A stretch of DNA of 64,000 bases from Papaver somniferum. Its lineage: Eukaryota > Streptophyta > Magnoliopsida > Ranunculales > Papaveraceae. A program made the translations under genes and the position numbers. Shown here one piece after another: positions 23,245 to 35,335 of the stretch. The DNA lies in contig NC_039367.1 of NCBI RefSeq assembly GCF_003573695.1, positions 159,695,101-159,759,100 of the forward strand. Direction: 5' to 3'. Every line of letters begins with the position of its first letter. The first letter of the stretch is position 1. Below the pieces are notes generated by a model. It was given only the letters and a program-made list of their open reading frames with translations. It was not told the origin of the DNA and did not search any database.

Positions 23245-24906
23245 ATGTCGAACTAGTATTACAATAGCCAATACAACGAATATCCGACTGAGTTTCAAAA
23301 TGGACGTTACTACTTTGACCATAATGTGAATAGTGGTTGGGAACATCAGCCTTTTCAAGGTTATGGCTCATACCTTGATGAGCCCAATTACTATCCACAC
23401 ACGCACCGGTCATACGAGCAAAATTCTTATATTTCTCCTTTAGAAGAGTCCCTCAGGAAATTAGAGGAGTCGACACGTAAGTTCGCTGAGATGAATAACT
23501 TGGTTTATGACGAAAGAGAACTTTATATAGAGGAATCCTTCAAGATGATAGCTGAGACGAACGAAAGAATTGCTCGAAATAATCTTAATTTCCAATACAG
23601 TGTTTCCAATAATACCCTTGAAACTGAGGATAGTAATTTTCATAATCAAGATGCCGAGGATAAAATTGGTAACACTACTTGTTTAGATGAGGTTAAACCA
23701 TTTTCATGCTATTATATTGATGATTATGATGAGGATAGTGTTGATGAAGAATTTGAAATAAGTAGGAATAGTGATCAGGAATTTGTTACCCCAATTGATC
23801 CATATAATGATTATATTATTTCTGGTTCAGATCCTAATAATTTTAAAAATTATTCACCTATTCAAAAGGACGAGGATTTGACTAGAGATACCCCCGTTCT
23901 AGACGATGTAGTATGTCCTTTTTACGAATCCGATAAAGGTTTAGAGGAACCAGTTTATCTTGAGACTACTTTTTTCGAGTCGAACGATTTAGAAACTGTA
24001 ATCGATGATGGTTTCGAGGAACGGTTTTATCCCGAGAATACTGTTTTAGAGTCGTACGATTTAGAAACAATAGTCTTAGATGAACTCGTAGAGATGAGTG
24101 AGGATGAACCATATTTAGAAGAATCAATTGACCATTTTCAGGAATCTAATGACCTTGAAATTAGGGAAGTTGTGACTAGTCTTTCTAGAGACACTGAAAA
24201 CTCTAAGTTTGGGGGTGATTATCATTCTCCATGTGCTTTAACTATTAGAAAGGTCCCTCACTTGGGACTTGACATATGTGCCTCAACCATTTTACAAGAT
24301 TATCTTCATACACGTTTTCCTGAACCTAGTGATGTCCATAAGGAAGTTCAGTTGTTAGAAACCCATCCTCTGGTTGATGAGGTTAGACCAGGCTATGATA
24401 TTAATATCGACTTTATTTTCCCACCAAATACTTTTCTTCCAAATGTGGGAATGAATGATTTTCAAATGCGTCAATTATTTAGTTTTGAGACTAAACCTAA
24501 TTACTTTAAGAGATTAGGGTCGATACATTTTCTTAAGATAGACCACCACTCTCATTGTGGTCAGCTGTGCGAGTCAAAACTGATTGACTTTAAGGATCCA
24601 CAATTATTCAGGTTATTATTATGTGCTTCTAAGTTTTTACTTGAGTTTCTTCAGACTCTAATACCTGAACCGGATCTTAGCTTTGAGGAATCCCAACCCA
24701 TGAAAATATTTTATTTGGACCCAGTTATAGAACCTGAACCTGAACCACAACTAGATGTAGTTGTCTCAAACAGGAAACTAGACAAGGGTGTGCTTTATTT
24801 GTTTATTTTCTTGACAGGTTGCAGATTCCTTTTATTTGTGATAGCTTTATTTGATTTTGATGACCCACAGAAATTTCGGCTATTACTGTATGATTCTATG
24901 AGTTAA
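23245..24906 (+). pseudogene. Long acidic ORF of the large LTR element
   Basis: The natural start appears to be ATG at 23245, giving MSN, a TAG at 23254-23256 (probably a former CAG), then an open frame of about 550 codons. After a tyrosine/asparagine-rich N-terminus (YYNSQYNEYPTEF) comes a probable coiled coil (SLRKLEESTRKFAEM, then ERIARN). A long D/E-rich middle follows with repeated FFESNDLET / VLESYDLET-type units. Two copies of a DPQ-FRLLL motif (about residues 424-431 and 513-521, counted from the codon at 23326) flank a hydrophobic stretch GVLYLFIFLTGCRFLLFVIA (about 488-507) that could span a membrane. No gag core domain or zinc knuckle is seen. It may be a gag-N-like or envelope-like product; neither is shown. 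Confidence 0.6.
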
Positions 24907-25923
24907 CTAATCCTTTTCTAAGTCTGGCTGAAGACATTAAACTTAGCACTTCTTGGGAGGTAACCCAATATTCATGCGACACGTTAATATCTTTCCTTAT
25001 CTCTTTTTCTTCAAATGGTAACTATTTCTCCTTGTTCATGCTTTTAATTTATCTTTAGAACATTGAGGACAATGTTAGATTTAAGTTTGGGGGTATGGGA
25101 GAAACTTTTTAGTTGCAGTATGAATAAATAAACTTCAGAGCTTAGAAATTAATGCCTATTTAGGATGGCACTAACCAATCTAAGTGGATGGAAGCATTTT
25201 GGTTGTAGGAGTTGAGGAACCAATCTGATTAGATGGAAACATCTAAAGAGTCTATTCATAAAAGCACAGAGCTCAGGTGTTAGAAATAACATGATAGTTT
25301 CACCATATCTCGTTGAGTCCTTTTCACTTCTATTTTTATTTTGTTTTTAAACTATGTTTCTCTAAGTGATTAGGTGGGGCTCACGATTCAAGTTGTTACC
25401 AATGCTATGGTGAATTAGAGTGATTGAGATACCAATAAAAAAAAAATATGGTAGTTACCAAAAAGTTGAAAAAAAAATTATTATGAAAAAAAAAAATTGA
25501 GACCAGACCATTTGACCAAAAGGAATAAATTCAATAAAGTCGACCACTGGTACCCTTGTATATGTCAGTTTTGTTGACCTAGAGTTAGGTTATCGACCAC
25601 TGGTTCCCTAGTATATGCCAGTGTGTTGATATTAGTCAGACTAGTATCTCAATCCATTAGGATAGGTTCATTTTGGCGGAGGCCTTCAGACAGATATGGG
25701 AAACGCCGTTCACTTAGTAAACATCAAAACCATCTATATTTTTCTATATCCATCTTCTTGATCTATCCATGTGATTAGTTTTGACTCCGAATATGATGTC
25801 CATAGTGCAACTATCTGAGTAGGGCTCTGTTACTTATATATGAATTTTAGTATGCTTGAGTGCAAACTCGTGTACAACAATTGGAATTTCGCATCAGGGT
25901 ACTTCGTCCTGTAGTCAATAAGT
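24907..25923 (+). other. 3' untranslated region of the large element
   Basis: Non-coding interior with the two blocks at 24952 and 25083, an A-rich tract near 25438-25500, and a short direct repeat: CGACCACTGGTACCCTTGTA at 25540 and a variant near 25595. There are about 840 bp between the polypurine-like block and the 3' LTR. Confidence 0.7.
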
Positions 25924-27409
25924 ATGCCAACCAAGGAGATTTATGTGTCTTATATAATCTCAATTGTATATATTATTAGTGCTCGATTTTATATTTATTA
26001 TGGCTTTTTATGTCCCTGTAGGTATTTTTGGAGAAATAAGCTTTTGCGGAGAAATTGGCTAAAAAAGTGGTTTTTGTGCTCGTGGGAGAAAATTACTATA
26101 CTAACTCTCACTTTGGATAAGGGGTAACCTAATTACTAAGGGGTGACCCATTTCCAGGCAGCTTCTAAAGGGAGAACAGCACAGGATAGGGGGAATTTCT
26201 TCTTCACGTTTCAAATTAGAAAATTGGCGGGAAAATCCATGCATACGTCTGCATGATTTTGGACGTGAATCTTGGACCAGTTTTAAAGAGATTCAACACA
26301 GTAAATTGATTTGGCTGGACTTCTCATGGCTAGACAAGTTTACTAGAAGCAATTGGATCGACTGAATTGGGCTGGAATGGCCGGAAAAGGGAAACAGAGG
26401 TGAATAAGGAAACACGGTCCTGTTGGGTTTGTTTTTGGATATTCAGAGAGATTAAAGGCAAGAAATTCGTTCCAAAGATACATATTCTATCTAAGGAAAA
26501 GTTTGACATAAGTTTGGAATCCCAGAAACGCGTAAAACAATTTCTGGAAGGAATTATTGCCGTGACTGCCAAGGAAGGAAAGAAGAGATTTCGAAGCGAT
26601 TTGGGAGAGATTTAATCGCCCTGTGGTGTATAAATAGGTTTCCTAGGGTCTCAAGAAGGGGTGTCGAGAGTTTGGGGTCGAAAGGAGAGCTTAGGAGGCG
26701 AAAATCAGAGATTACAGGAAGGCTGTCGCTGCTGCTGCTGCTGGTGCTGAAGAACAACGTTGCAAATAAGAACAACATCTCAAATTCGCAAGAGTGATAC
26801 AATATTCTCTCTGTAACATCTGAACAGCCACTTTTATCTTCAGTTAGCCACACTTTCTATAACAGTGAACTCTGTAACGCCACTACGTCGTTGCATATTC
26901 ACTTTTGAGCCATGATTTATTCTTTTGAGCCTGTTTTTGATATGAGGAGCTAAACCCCAACACTGGGATGACGGAGGAAGCCCTATTTCACGCATGTGGT
27001 AATTCTAATAATTCTTTTATGACTATTTGCATTGATTTTTAATCGATTTATGATTTTTATTGAATGGGTGTGATTTCGGTTGATGGTGTATGCTTGGTCT
27101 ATGTATTTTTGATACATCATGCTTTTGATTTACAATCATTGCATTTCAAAAATCTATTTTTGGCAAAGAACAAGAGTCCATATTTTTATTATTTGAACTA
27201 TAATTGATTGGAATTATTATTTGAATCACATGAATGGAATTTGGTAGAATCCTGAGTCTCAGTACCTCTCGATACTGTGATAAACATTTGTGAATATATT
27301 TTCTTTATTTTTAGTGTTTTCTATTTTTGAGTCTAAAATCGAGTCTAAAATCGAGTCTACATAAGTCCGAGTGAACGACAACCTTACTTACCACTTTAAA
27401 ACTACATCA
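25924..27409 (+). repeat. 3' LTR of the large element
   Basis: Homologous to 20688-22158 from GTGTCTTATATAATCTC (25945) on. The first about 20 bp differ from the 5' LTR, so the exact start is uncertain. It ends ACTACATCA before CGCAC. Confidence 0.88.
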
Positions 27410-27569
27410 CGCACAGATAAATATAAGAAATAAAGGAAACAATATTGTTAAAATGTAAATAGAAAGTATTTCTTACTTCATCAGTGATCGAACGCAGTGC
27501 CTCCAACGTGTTTTGCCTTACTTATGTCTTCAAGTCCTTCTTCAGCTTGGTAATCTGAAGAAGAGAAAA

Positions 27570-28535
27570 TTAGTAAAAGCAAAGAGACAGGTGAATAAAG
27601 GAAAGTGAAAAAGCGAAACTCAGAATAGCATACCACATTATCTCTCTCAGGCCATTTGAATTCCCAAGGAGTACCGGCAGGAAGACCCTCAGGGAGAGGG
27701 TTGGTTGACTTATCAGAACTAATACCGGTAATGTAGGGACTTCTAGGATGACAAGATAAACATCCCAGCGATTGTCATTTGACTTACATGCGGGATGGTT
27801 AGTCGTATGACGGAAATTAACATCTTCGCGACGCCATCCTTTCTTCCCAAGAGAATTCCCCATCGAGTTGACTCACTCTTCATAATAATAACATCATAGT
27901 GAGCGAAGAAGTTCTCAACGGTATATTCTTCAAAGTTGATTTCTAAATCCGCACAATGTTTATTCCTCAGTTCTTTGGGATAGAGAGATTCTAATCCATC
28001 CGCGCACGACGAGAGTATTCCATCATTATCTTGATAGAATCAGTGCTCAGTTGGCAGACGGCGCGCGGAAACTTCTCATGAGTTAAAAGTTTATAAAATA
28101 GAGATCGCGGGTCGAAGAGAGGAATAACAAGGCCAGCGAGAAGTTTTCCCACTGAGATGATGATCTTTTGATCATTCCATTGATCAACACAAACCATCTA
28201 GGATTAAGCGTAGAAGTAGGACCTGATGCGTGAGGAGCATATAATGTAAAACAGTTATCCTTGAATTCAACTTGCAGTCTCTCAAAGTCTTTAGAGAATT
28301 TCCATCCTGGCTTGTTTACCATCTTGCAAAGGGGAATATAAATGAGGAACAAAGTGAAAAGAAGAAGATGATCAAGATAATCAGGATGATCAAGAGGATT
28401 AGGAAAATCGAGATGAAGACAATGAGTGGGGAGTTTTGATATGAAAACCAAGATAATAGCGAAAGAAAGATAGTATGGCGATAAGAAAACGCGAAGTAAG
28501 AAGAATAAACGATCAATCAAGAAAAGGAGCATCAA
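27570..28535 (-). pseudogene. Decayed unidentified ORF cluster (copy B)
   Basis: Counterpart of 1-860. The right-hand frame (28083-28535) is 21 codons longer at its N-terminal end than in copy A, and the left-hand frame (27570-27863) is open where copy A is not. Different breaks in the two copies suggest a once longer gene. No domain recognised. Confidence 0.4.
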
Positions 28536-29565
28536 CAGTAAGAAATAAAAGTTGCAGAGGTTAGGGAAGAAAAAAATAGTAAAAAGAGAAGAATGAAAAG
28601 CATATACGGGTATACAAAGGATTCTCTTTCCTTTTCCCGAGATCCCCTTTTACGAACGCATTAATGGGTGAGAGAATATGAAGAGACAGTTACCAGGATC
28701 AACAATGATGTGTCAAAAAATAAGCCGTGGAAAGCAACACGTGGAACAATCAAGACCGAGATCCCGCATTATTGTCAGTTCAAAAAATACGAAAAGGCAG
28801 GAAGGAGGGACAATTAATGTAAGGGGTGCGGTAAAACAATTGACTAAGATTTCTCTCATCGTTCTTTCTTCCACAAAGACGCTAAGAGAAGATGCAAAAT
28901 GTAGTGGAAAAATATCGCACACTTAGTTCTGATCATTAACACCATTGTAGATGACCAAGCAAAAAAAGGTTCATTATATTTACAATCTCCGAGGTTGAAC
29001 ACTCTGAAAATTTATAATTTATCAATATGGCTAAATCTTTGCCATTGAGTTTCGATACTTGAAAGCCAAATTGGCAGAGCATTGTATGATTAGCCGGAGC
29101 CATGAATTACTATGCATCAGAAATGGTTTGTTATCATTTTAATTGTGCAGGTTGGATAAAATTCAGCTAGACAAGAAACTTCTATAACGAAAACAGACAA
29201 AATAGCTTGCGAGACAGGTATTTTCTTTTTCTTTTTGAATACTAAATATATAGGTCACAGAATTGTTCCGCACCGCTTAATCACACGGGGTTAGGGGTTT
29301 GTATATATTAATCACAAAGGAAGAAAAAACCATGAAACTAATGAGGAACATCATAGGACTCCCAAAAAAGCTTACTTCTTAACGGTAAGAAAAAACCAGC
29401 GCAGAAATCAGGGATTCATACTATGCGTGACTGTTAGCAAAAAAATAAATAAATATTCTCAGCAAAAGAAAAATCAAGTCAAACAAATAAACTACCTATA
29501 CTATCTCCTAATTAAACCAAAGGAAAACATTAAAAGATAACAATATTTGTACCAAGAGTATCCCT
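28536..29565. other. Intergenic, copy B
   Basis: Matches copy A 876-1291 and then jumps to 2089 by a joint at TAGTT, then jumps again near 29282 to about 2806. No gene recognised. Confidence 0.5.
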
Positions 29566-31040
29566 TCAACTGACTTTGGAAGTATCCACTTTGGACTGGG
29601 AGGAACCTTTCATTTCTGGTACCCACAAATAAGACAAATTGATCAACCGAGTAACAAAGAAAGAAATCAAACTGATGAGGAGCATTAAGAATAGAGTGCC
29701 TCCATCTTTATTAATCGTAAAAGATGATACAATCACCAAGAGGAAGGAGATCCAGTTGGTCACTGCTACAGTCCCAGCAAGTCTCCCTCTAACTTCTACC
29801 TTGGACATCCTTGAGCGCATATGTGATTCCAACCCAAATGTGTAGGGAACAAGGCCGATTATTAACAATATAAAAGCTGGACCATAAGGAATCTTCAATT
29901 CGCATTGTCTTGTGACGGAATCTGGTGCAAACCAGATTCCCTGTTCAGGAAAACATGATGGTGATGTCCCAATAGGTTCTACAGCCAAGCAGGCAATAGG
30001 TGCACGCTGTGCAGAAGAAAGGAGCGATTCATCAGCACGCAAAAGAAAAAAATATCATCGACATCATGTTTATTTTGCAATTACACAGTGAACAAATAAT
30101 GAAGTACTAAGAATAGCTCGGGTAGTGAGTGAAGTACACCAAATGTGGGAGTGACGAAACTGTATTTGTAGCCCTACTTCAGTTAAATTTGGAGAAAATA
30201 ATAACTTGCTTACCATGAAATTTTCATCAATACCATTACAGAATCCGCATCCTGCTTGAAGGCATTTGAAACAGTTCCATGCATCTGCATCTGGTGCTGA
30301 AGTATAACTCGGACATGTGTTGTTACCGAAATACGTGATGGTCTCCAGTTTATTACTCACTCCTCTAATATTATTAGGTGATATAATAATGAAGAAACTT
30401 AACCCTAAAAGACACACCATCATACAGTATGATTTGATAAGCAAAATCTTCCTCCTCGAAAGTTTTACAATTCTGTAAGGCAGACTTGCACTTTGAATAC
30501 CATTAAGACCATAGCACATCAAGAAAGTCAACTTCATATACCAGATGTCCCATTTAGGATTTGGTGATGCTATGAGGCCACCCATCCTTATGATACGGGG
30601 AAAGACATAAATTAACGTGTTCTCACTCACAAACTGTTCAGCAACTTGCAGACCAATACCAACAACAATCTGTCTACGTTCTAATGAATTATTCCATGTT
30701 GTCCTCATCCTAAAAAAGATATTCCTATCATAATAGGGTTTTTCATCTGGACCACCTGTTTCATTCTTAATTGACAACCTTATAGCATCCAACTCTTTCT
30801 CAACTTCACGGGAAGTGTAAAATGTCCCGAAAGCTTTAATTGAGTCCTCTTTTCGGTTCTGTTAAAAAAAAAGTATCATCGACCGAAACTCAAAATTTAC
30901 GGAAAGAAACTCCAAGTTCTGAAACTAACCATTTTATATAGCCATATAGGTGAATCAGGAAGCGACTTCATTAGCAAAAATTGAAGCAGAGCTGGAAACA
31001 ATGCCATTGCGAGGATATAATCTGATGTCTTATTAAGGTC
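29566..31040 (-). pseudogene. Inositol-transporter-like gene, exons 4-6 only (copy B)
   Basis: The three 3' exons (30930-31040, 30214-30858, 29566-30006) match copy A almost perfectly. I found only three differences over about 1.5 kb including introns, two of them amino-acid changes in the last exon (A/V and T/I). Exons 1-3 are missing because the sequence runs into a gap at 31094 and resumes beyond the gene. Whether this is a true deletion or unassembled sequence cannot be decided here. Confidence 0.75.
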
Positions 31041-31093
31041 CTGGAGTCATTTAATTTTTAAGAACAATAAACTTTAAGATGTTAATTCAGCAA

Positions 31094-31132
31094 NNNNNNN
31101 NNNAAAAAAAAAAAAAAAAAAAAAAAAAAAAA
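31094..31132. other. Assembly gap (10 N) plus 29-base poly(A)
   Basis: Ten N are followed by 29 A. The left side matches copy A up to 4616 and the right side resumes at copy A 5698, so about 1.08 kb including three exons is unaccounted for. Confidence 0.97.
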
Positions 31133-31820
31133 CAGAAAATGTTTCAAATTTCCAATTTAGATTTTAGGTATTGGCTTTTAAATTGCATTAGTGGAAAAAC
31201 TGTAATTAAAATGCAGAATGGCACAACGATAAATTGGCTAAAACAATGAGCTAATTTGTAAGAATCATGCAGCGACGAGGTCTCCCTCGTGACAGCAGCT
31301 TATGACCCTTGGATATTATATGCCTATCCCAATAATAAATTTAGAATACTTTTCCATGAAAACTTGATTTTGTTTTCCTATTATTGATGGTGGTTTTTAA
31401 CTTAGGGTTAAAATTGTAAAACTGTACAACTGACATGACATCACTATGACCATTAGCACATTTTATTGAACCGATCAGCATGCCTACGTAAGAATTATCA
31501 TGGTATTTTTTTTGTATCATGTTCCACGGCAGAACCCTTAACATTGACCGACATCAACTATGCCAAACCCTAATTCTCAGGCTAACACGCCAAGGCATAC
31601 CAACCATGCCAGACGCACCACTGTGCCAATGAAAAACCATGCCAGCCACATATTCGACGAATTTTTGACCAACTTATTTAGAAATTTTGATGGAGAAATT
31701 AATGTTATAAAGATGGACTACGATATGATATCTACGTATGAACCGAAAAGGAACCATTTTTGTTTCAGTTAGGCTGATGAAGAGTTTGGCAGACTACCAT
31801 CAACTCCTAGTTTGCCACAA
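31133..31820. other. MULE left flank, F-box relic remnant
   Basis: Matches copy A 5698-6802 minus about 0.4 kb (copy A about 6253-6668), which removes most of the FBA relic. It ends in TTGCCACAA (31812-31820), the left target duplication. Confidence 0.7.
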
Positions 31821-31900
31821 GGGAAAATTAGGCGCAGGTCTAGAATTTTTTTTTTCTTACCGCCAGGCCCACAATTACTACAGTCGCACCCAACATTATT
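31821..31900 (+). repeat. Left terminal inverted repeat of the MULE
   Basis: Imperfect match, with gaps, to the reverse of 42745-42824. Shared anchors are GGGAAAATTA/GTGAAAACTA at the tip and GCACCCAA on the inner side. Confidence 0.75.
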
Positions 31901-32744
31901 TAAAATTATTGAAAACGTGTAGAGTTCCTCAATTACCCTTCAGCGGTTCTGGGAAGTTCTATTAACTCCCAAAAACGGTCAGAACCATTTCTTTTCTCTT
32001 CTTCTCATTTATTCTTCATCCGTTTTTCTATTCCTATTCCTCCATAAACAGTGTAACGGATCTGCAAAGTTTTTCTTCTACATCATTCAAACAAATCAAT
32101 CATTTAAAACCGATGATTGAAGTTGATCAAACCCTAAAATAAATTTCAAACTCTAAAAAACCTTAACCTAGAATTCAGTAGAACCAAAATGGATGAAACA
32201 CCAACAAAAACACGTCTTCAGAAATCAAAAGAGAAGAAATTAGGTACTAAAACTAGTTTAATCGATCTTATTCTTGCATGCATTCGGTACATTTGATTTT
32301 ATTTGATTTTCGATTTTAATTTTTGTTCTTGATGCTTCAGATGAAGAAGGGAAAACCGAAGGAAAAATGAAGTCGAAGAAACAGAAAAAACCCGGTGAGA
32401 TTTATCATTAGCTTCATCTGTTATTTTTTGATTTTTTTTTTTTGAATTTTTTTTTTAATCTTAAATTTTGTTACAGTAGTTGCCGATGATGAACCAGAAA
32501 AAAAGAGTAAACCTAAAAAGAAAACTGTTTCTGGTGAGAGTTTCATCCTGATTACCCATAATTTTTTTTGAGTTATCACTTTATTCTTCTTCGATTTTAA
32601 CATAATTTTCTCCTCAATGTGATTTTACCTACTGATGTTGAAGGTGAACAAGAAGAAATTGATAGTGTCAAAACACTGAAGGAGATGCAAATCAAGGCAA
32701 AGGGAGATGCTTTGAAGAAGAGTAAGAAAGGCTCTAGTATGCAT

Positions 32745-32895
32745 AACTAGTTCTCATGTGTGATTCTGCATAACATAAATCTGCATAACTTGTTCTGCAG
32801 ATGCATGACAGGGTATGCAACATCAAATTAACGTGTGTAACTTGTTATGCAGATGCATGACAAGTTATGCTTACAAAAAAAAAACACTGCATAAC
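32745..32895. repeat. Intronic palindrome array, intron 4 (copy B)
   Basis: Same units and positions as 7735-7885 with substitutions (for example TTGTTCTGCAG for TTGTTATGCAG). Confidence 0.85.
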
Positions 32896-33464
32896 ACTTA
32901 TTTTTAAGTGTTTCTTTTTAATTTTCATTTGTTTAAATTTTAACTTTCATCTGCTTACCAAAGTTACTGCATAACTTAAATAGCTTATTTATTTTTGTGT
33001 TAAAAAGATCATGAAGCAACCCCGTCAAGGAAGTCGCAGAGATTAAAAGATCAGGTGTCACCTCAAATATCACCTAGTTCACCTAGGCCTGAAAAAGCTA
33101 CTAAGGGAAAAAAGAAAGCAAAGAAAGCTGCACCAAAGGAAGTATTGGGTGATGATACAGATAATGAGGATGATAATACAAATGATGCCGAAGATGGTAA
33201 GATTTGATTGTGGTATCTTCTGTGTGATATATTGTTTAATTGGTGTCATTGATTTGTTTCAATATGATTTGGCATGTTTCAGTGAGGCAAGTTGTTGATC
33301 ATCAGAAGAAAAGAAAAAGACATGAACCCAAACAATCGAAAGACCTGAAAAGGATTAAGAAGAAGCAAATCGAAAGATCCGAGAGTGAAGTGGAAGAAGA
33401 AGAAGAATCTAATAAGCAATGTGTTGTATATAAACAAGGTGCGTTGAATTCCTTCCTGTTCCTG

Positions 33465-33939
33465 TTATGCATCAGTTAATAAACTTCTCTTACCATTTAC
33501 CTGCTTGTTTGTATGTAAAACACATTATGCTTGTTAAAAAAACAAATGCATAACAGATTGTGCCTTCTTAAAAAAATATGCAGAATATGTTATGCAGTCA
33601 ACTGTTTGTTTATGTCGTATTAACTAGTAGTGCATGATAGATTATGCATGGTAAAAGATGTGCATAATGGTTTATGCAGATGCCTGAGAAAGAGGCATGT
33701 GTGGTTAAATGCATAATAAGTTAAGCAGGGTTGTGTTTTTAAATGCATAATAAGTTATGCACCTTAACAAATCAATGCATGACATATTATTCAGTTCCAA
33801 TATTAAATGCATGACTAGTTATGCATTGTTTAGACTTGCTGCATCACAGGTTATGCATATAAAAAAATGTTGTTATATTTGTTATGCATTCCTTTGTTGT
33901 TCTAAAATAGCAGTTTTAAAATGCATTTTTTTTACGCAG
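33465..33939. repeat. Intronic palindrome array, intron 6 (copy B)
   Basis: Counterpart of 8455-8926, about ten units, running up to the acceptor ACGCAG of the large exon. Confidence 0.85.
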
Positions 33940-34974
33940 TTAAACCTAAAACCAAATCTGCAGTTCAAGGAGGTACTTATAGAGCAGGTTTCCTTTGGGT
34001 ATGTCACTTGTTTAGTAAGATAAAAGACAGAGGTGGTTTGAATCCGTTGCAGGCTAACATGATGAATGTGTGTGTGTTTGGAAAGTTCTATAACTGGTTA
34101 TATGCTGCAAACATGGCATACTTGGATGGTAAGAGCAACAAGCTGATGGATGAAGTCTTTCTATCATATGACCATGAAGATTTGAATCAATATTCATTCA
34201 AGTTGTCTGAAAACAAGTCCATAACATCAACGTCTAATGAGCTTGCTGTTACATTTATGATTCCAAGAATTAAAGGAGACAGAGGAAATGATATTCTGAC
34301 TTCGAAGGCAGAGATAGAGCTGACTCAGTCACATTCCCTCGTCAAGCATTTCACATTCAAAACAAAGCCAGGATTTATCAGCAAAGATCCCAAAGCACGG
34401 GTAACAAATGTGTTGATATATGATATTGAAAGGCTGGTGTTGGAAAAACTTGATAAGAAAGGTCATGAAGAGGAAGTTGTCTGCCTTATCTGCCTTTACA
34501 TGCTAGTCGTATTGTTCTTTTGTCGTTCAAGAGGATTCAATTTAGACGTCTCGTATGTTGGTTTGGTTAAGGATTTGGAAACCATGGACTCTGTCTCTTT
34601 TCCTGATCTTATTCATGAACACCTTATGGAGAGCATCAAGACTGTCAAAAGAAACAATCTTCATATCAGGAATTGCAGTGGTTGCACTATATATTCTCTT
34701 GTGAGTTAGTTTTTTTTTTACTTTCAGAACATCTGTCAATAAATATTACTTTCTTGGATACAAAATATCTTATTAGTTATTATTTTTTGCACCTTTGGTT
34801 GGCTGAGCATTCTAAAATAGATGAGATATCATCAGACATCGTCAAGGTCAGTTCCAATGCTACACCGAGAGCTGCGAAGTGGGACTTGGCAGCAATGAAG
34901 AAAGCAATGCTCAGGAAGAATATTACATTTTTAAAGGTACCTGTTCGTGAATATTTCATGATTTATAATTGACC

Positions 34975-35335
34975 TTCATGCATCTATGACAGTATCTCTA
35001 AATTACTTAAAAATGAATGCATAATAAGTTACGTTAGCAAAAAAGGATAACTGCATAATAAGTTATGCACCTTAATAAATCAATGCGCATAACATGTTAT
35101 GAAGCCGAATATATGAATGCATGACCGGTTATGCATTTTTCAATATTGAAAAGGAGTTAAGCATGGTTGTGTTTTTAAATGCATAAAATCAATGCATGAC
35201 ATATTATTCAGTTACAATATTAAATGCATGACTAGTTATGCATTGTTTAGATTAGCTGCATCACAGGTTATGCATATAAAAAATGTTGTTATATTTGTTA
35301 TGCATTCCTTTGATGAGTGTCATCAATCATGTTGC
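34975..35335. repeat. Intronic palindrome array, intron 8 (copy B)
   Basis: Counterpart of 9960-10315. About 24 bp spanning one palindrome junction are missing after ATGCATAA at 35180, and an extra unit precedes GTTACGTTAGC near 35030. Confidence 0.85.

Larger units (their letters stand above)
20688..27409 (+). mobile_element. Large LTR element without pol (LARD-like), 6.7 kb
   Basis: It is flanked by CGCAC target duplications (20683-20687 and 27410-27414). It has a 5' LTR (20688-22158), a primer site TGGCGCCGCCG at 22164, an interior with a single long ORF, a conserved-looking CTTGGGAGGTAACCCAA block (24952), an AAGTTTGGGGGTA polypurine-like block (25083), and a 3' LTR ending at 27409. These two blocks and the GGCGCC primer site are typical of Athila-related Ty3/gypsy elements and their non-autonomous derivatives. 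No protease, reverse transcriptase or integrase motif was seen. Confidence 0.9.
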
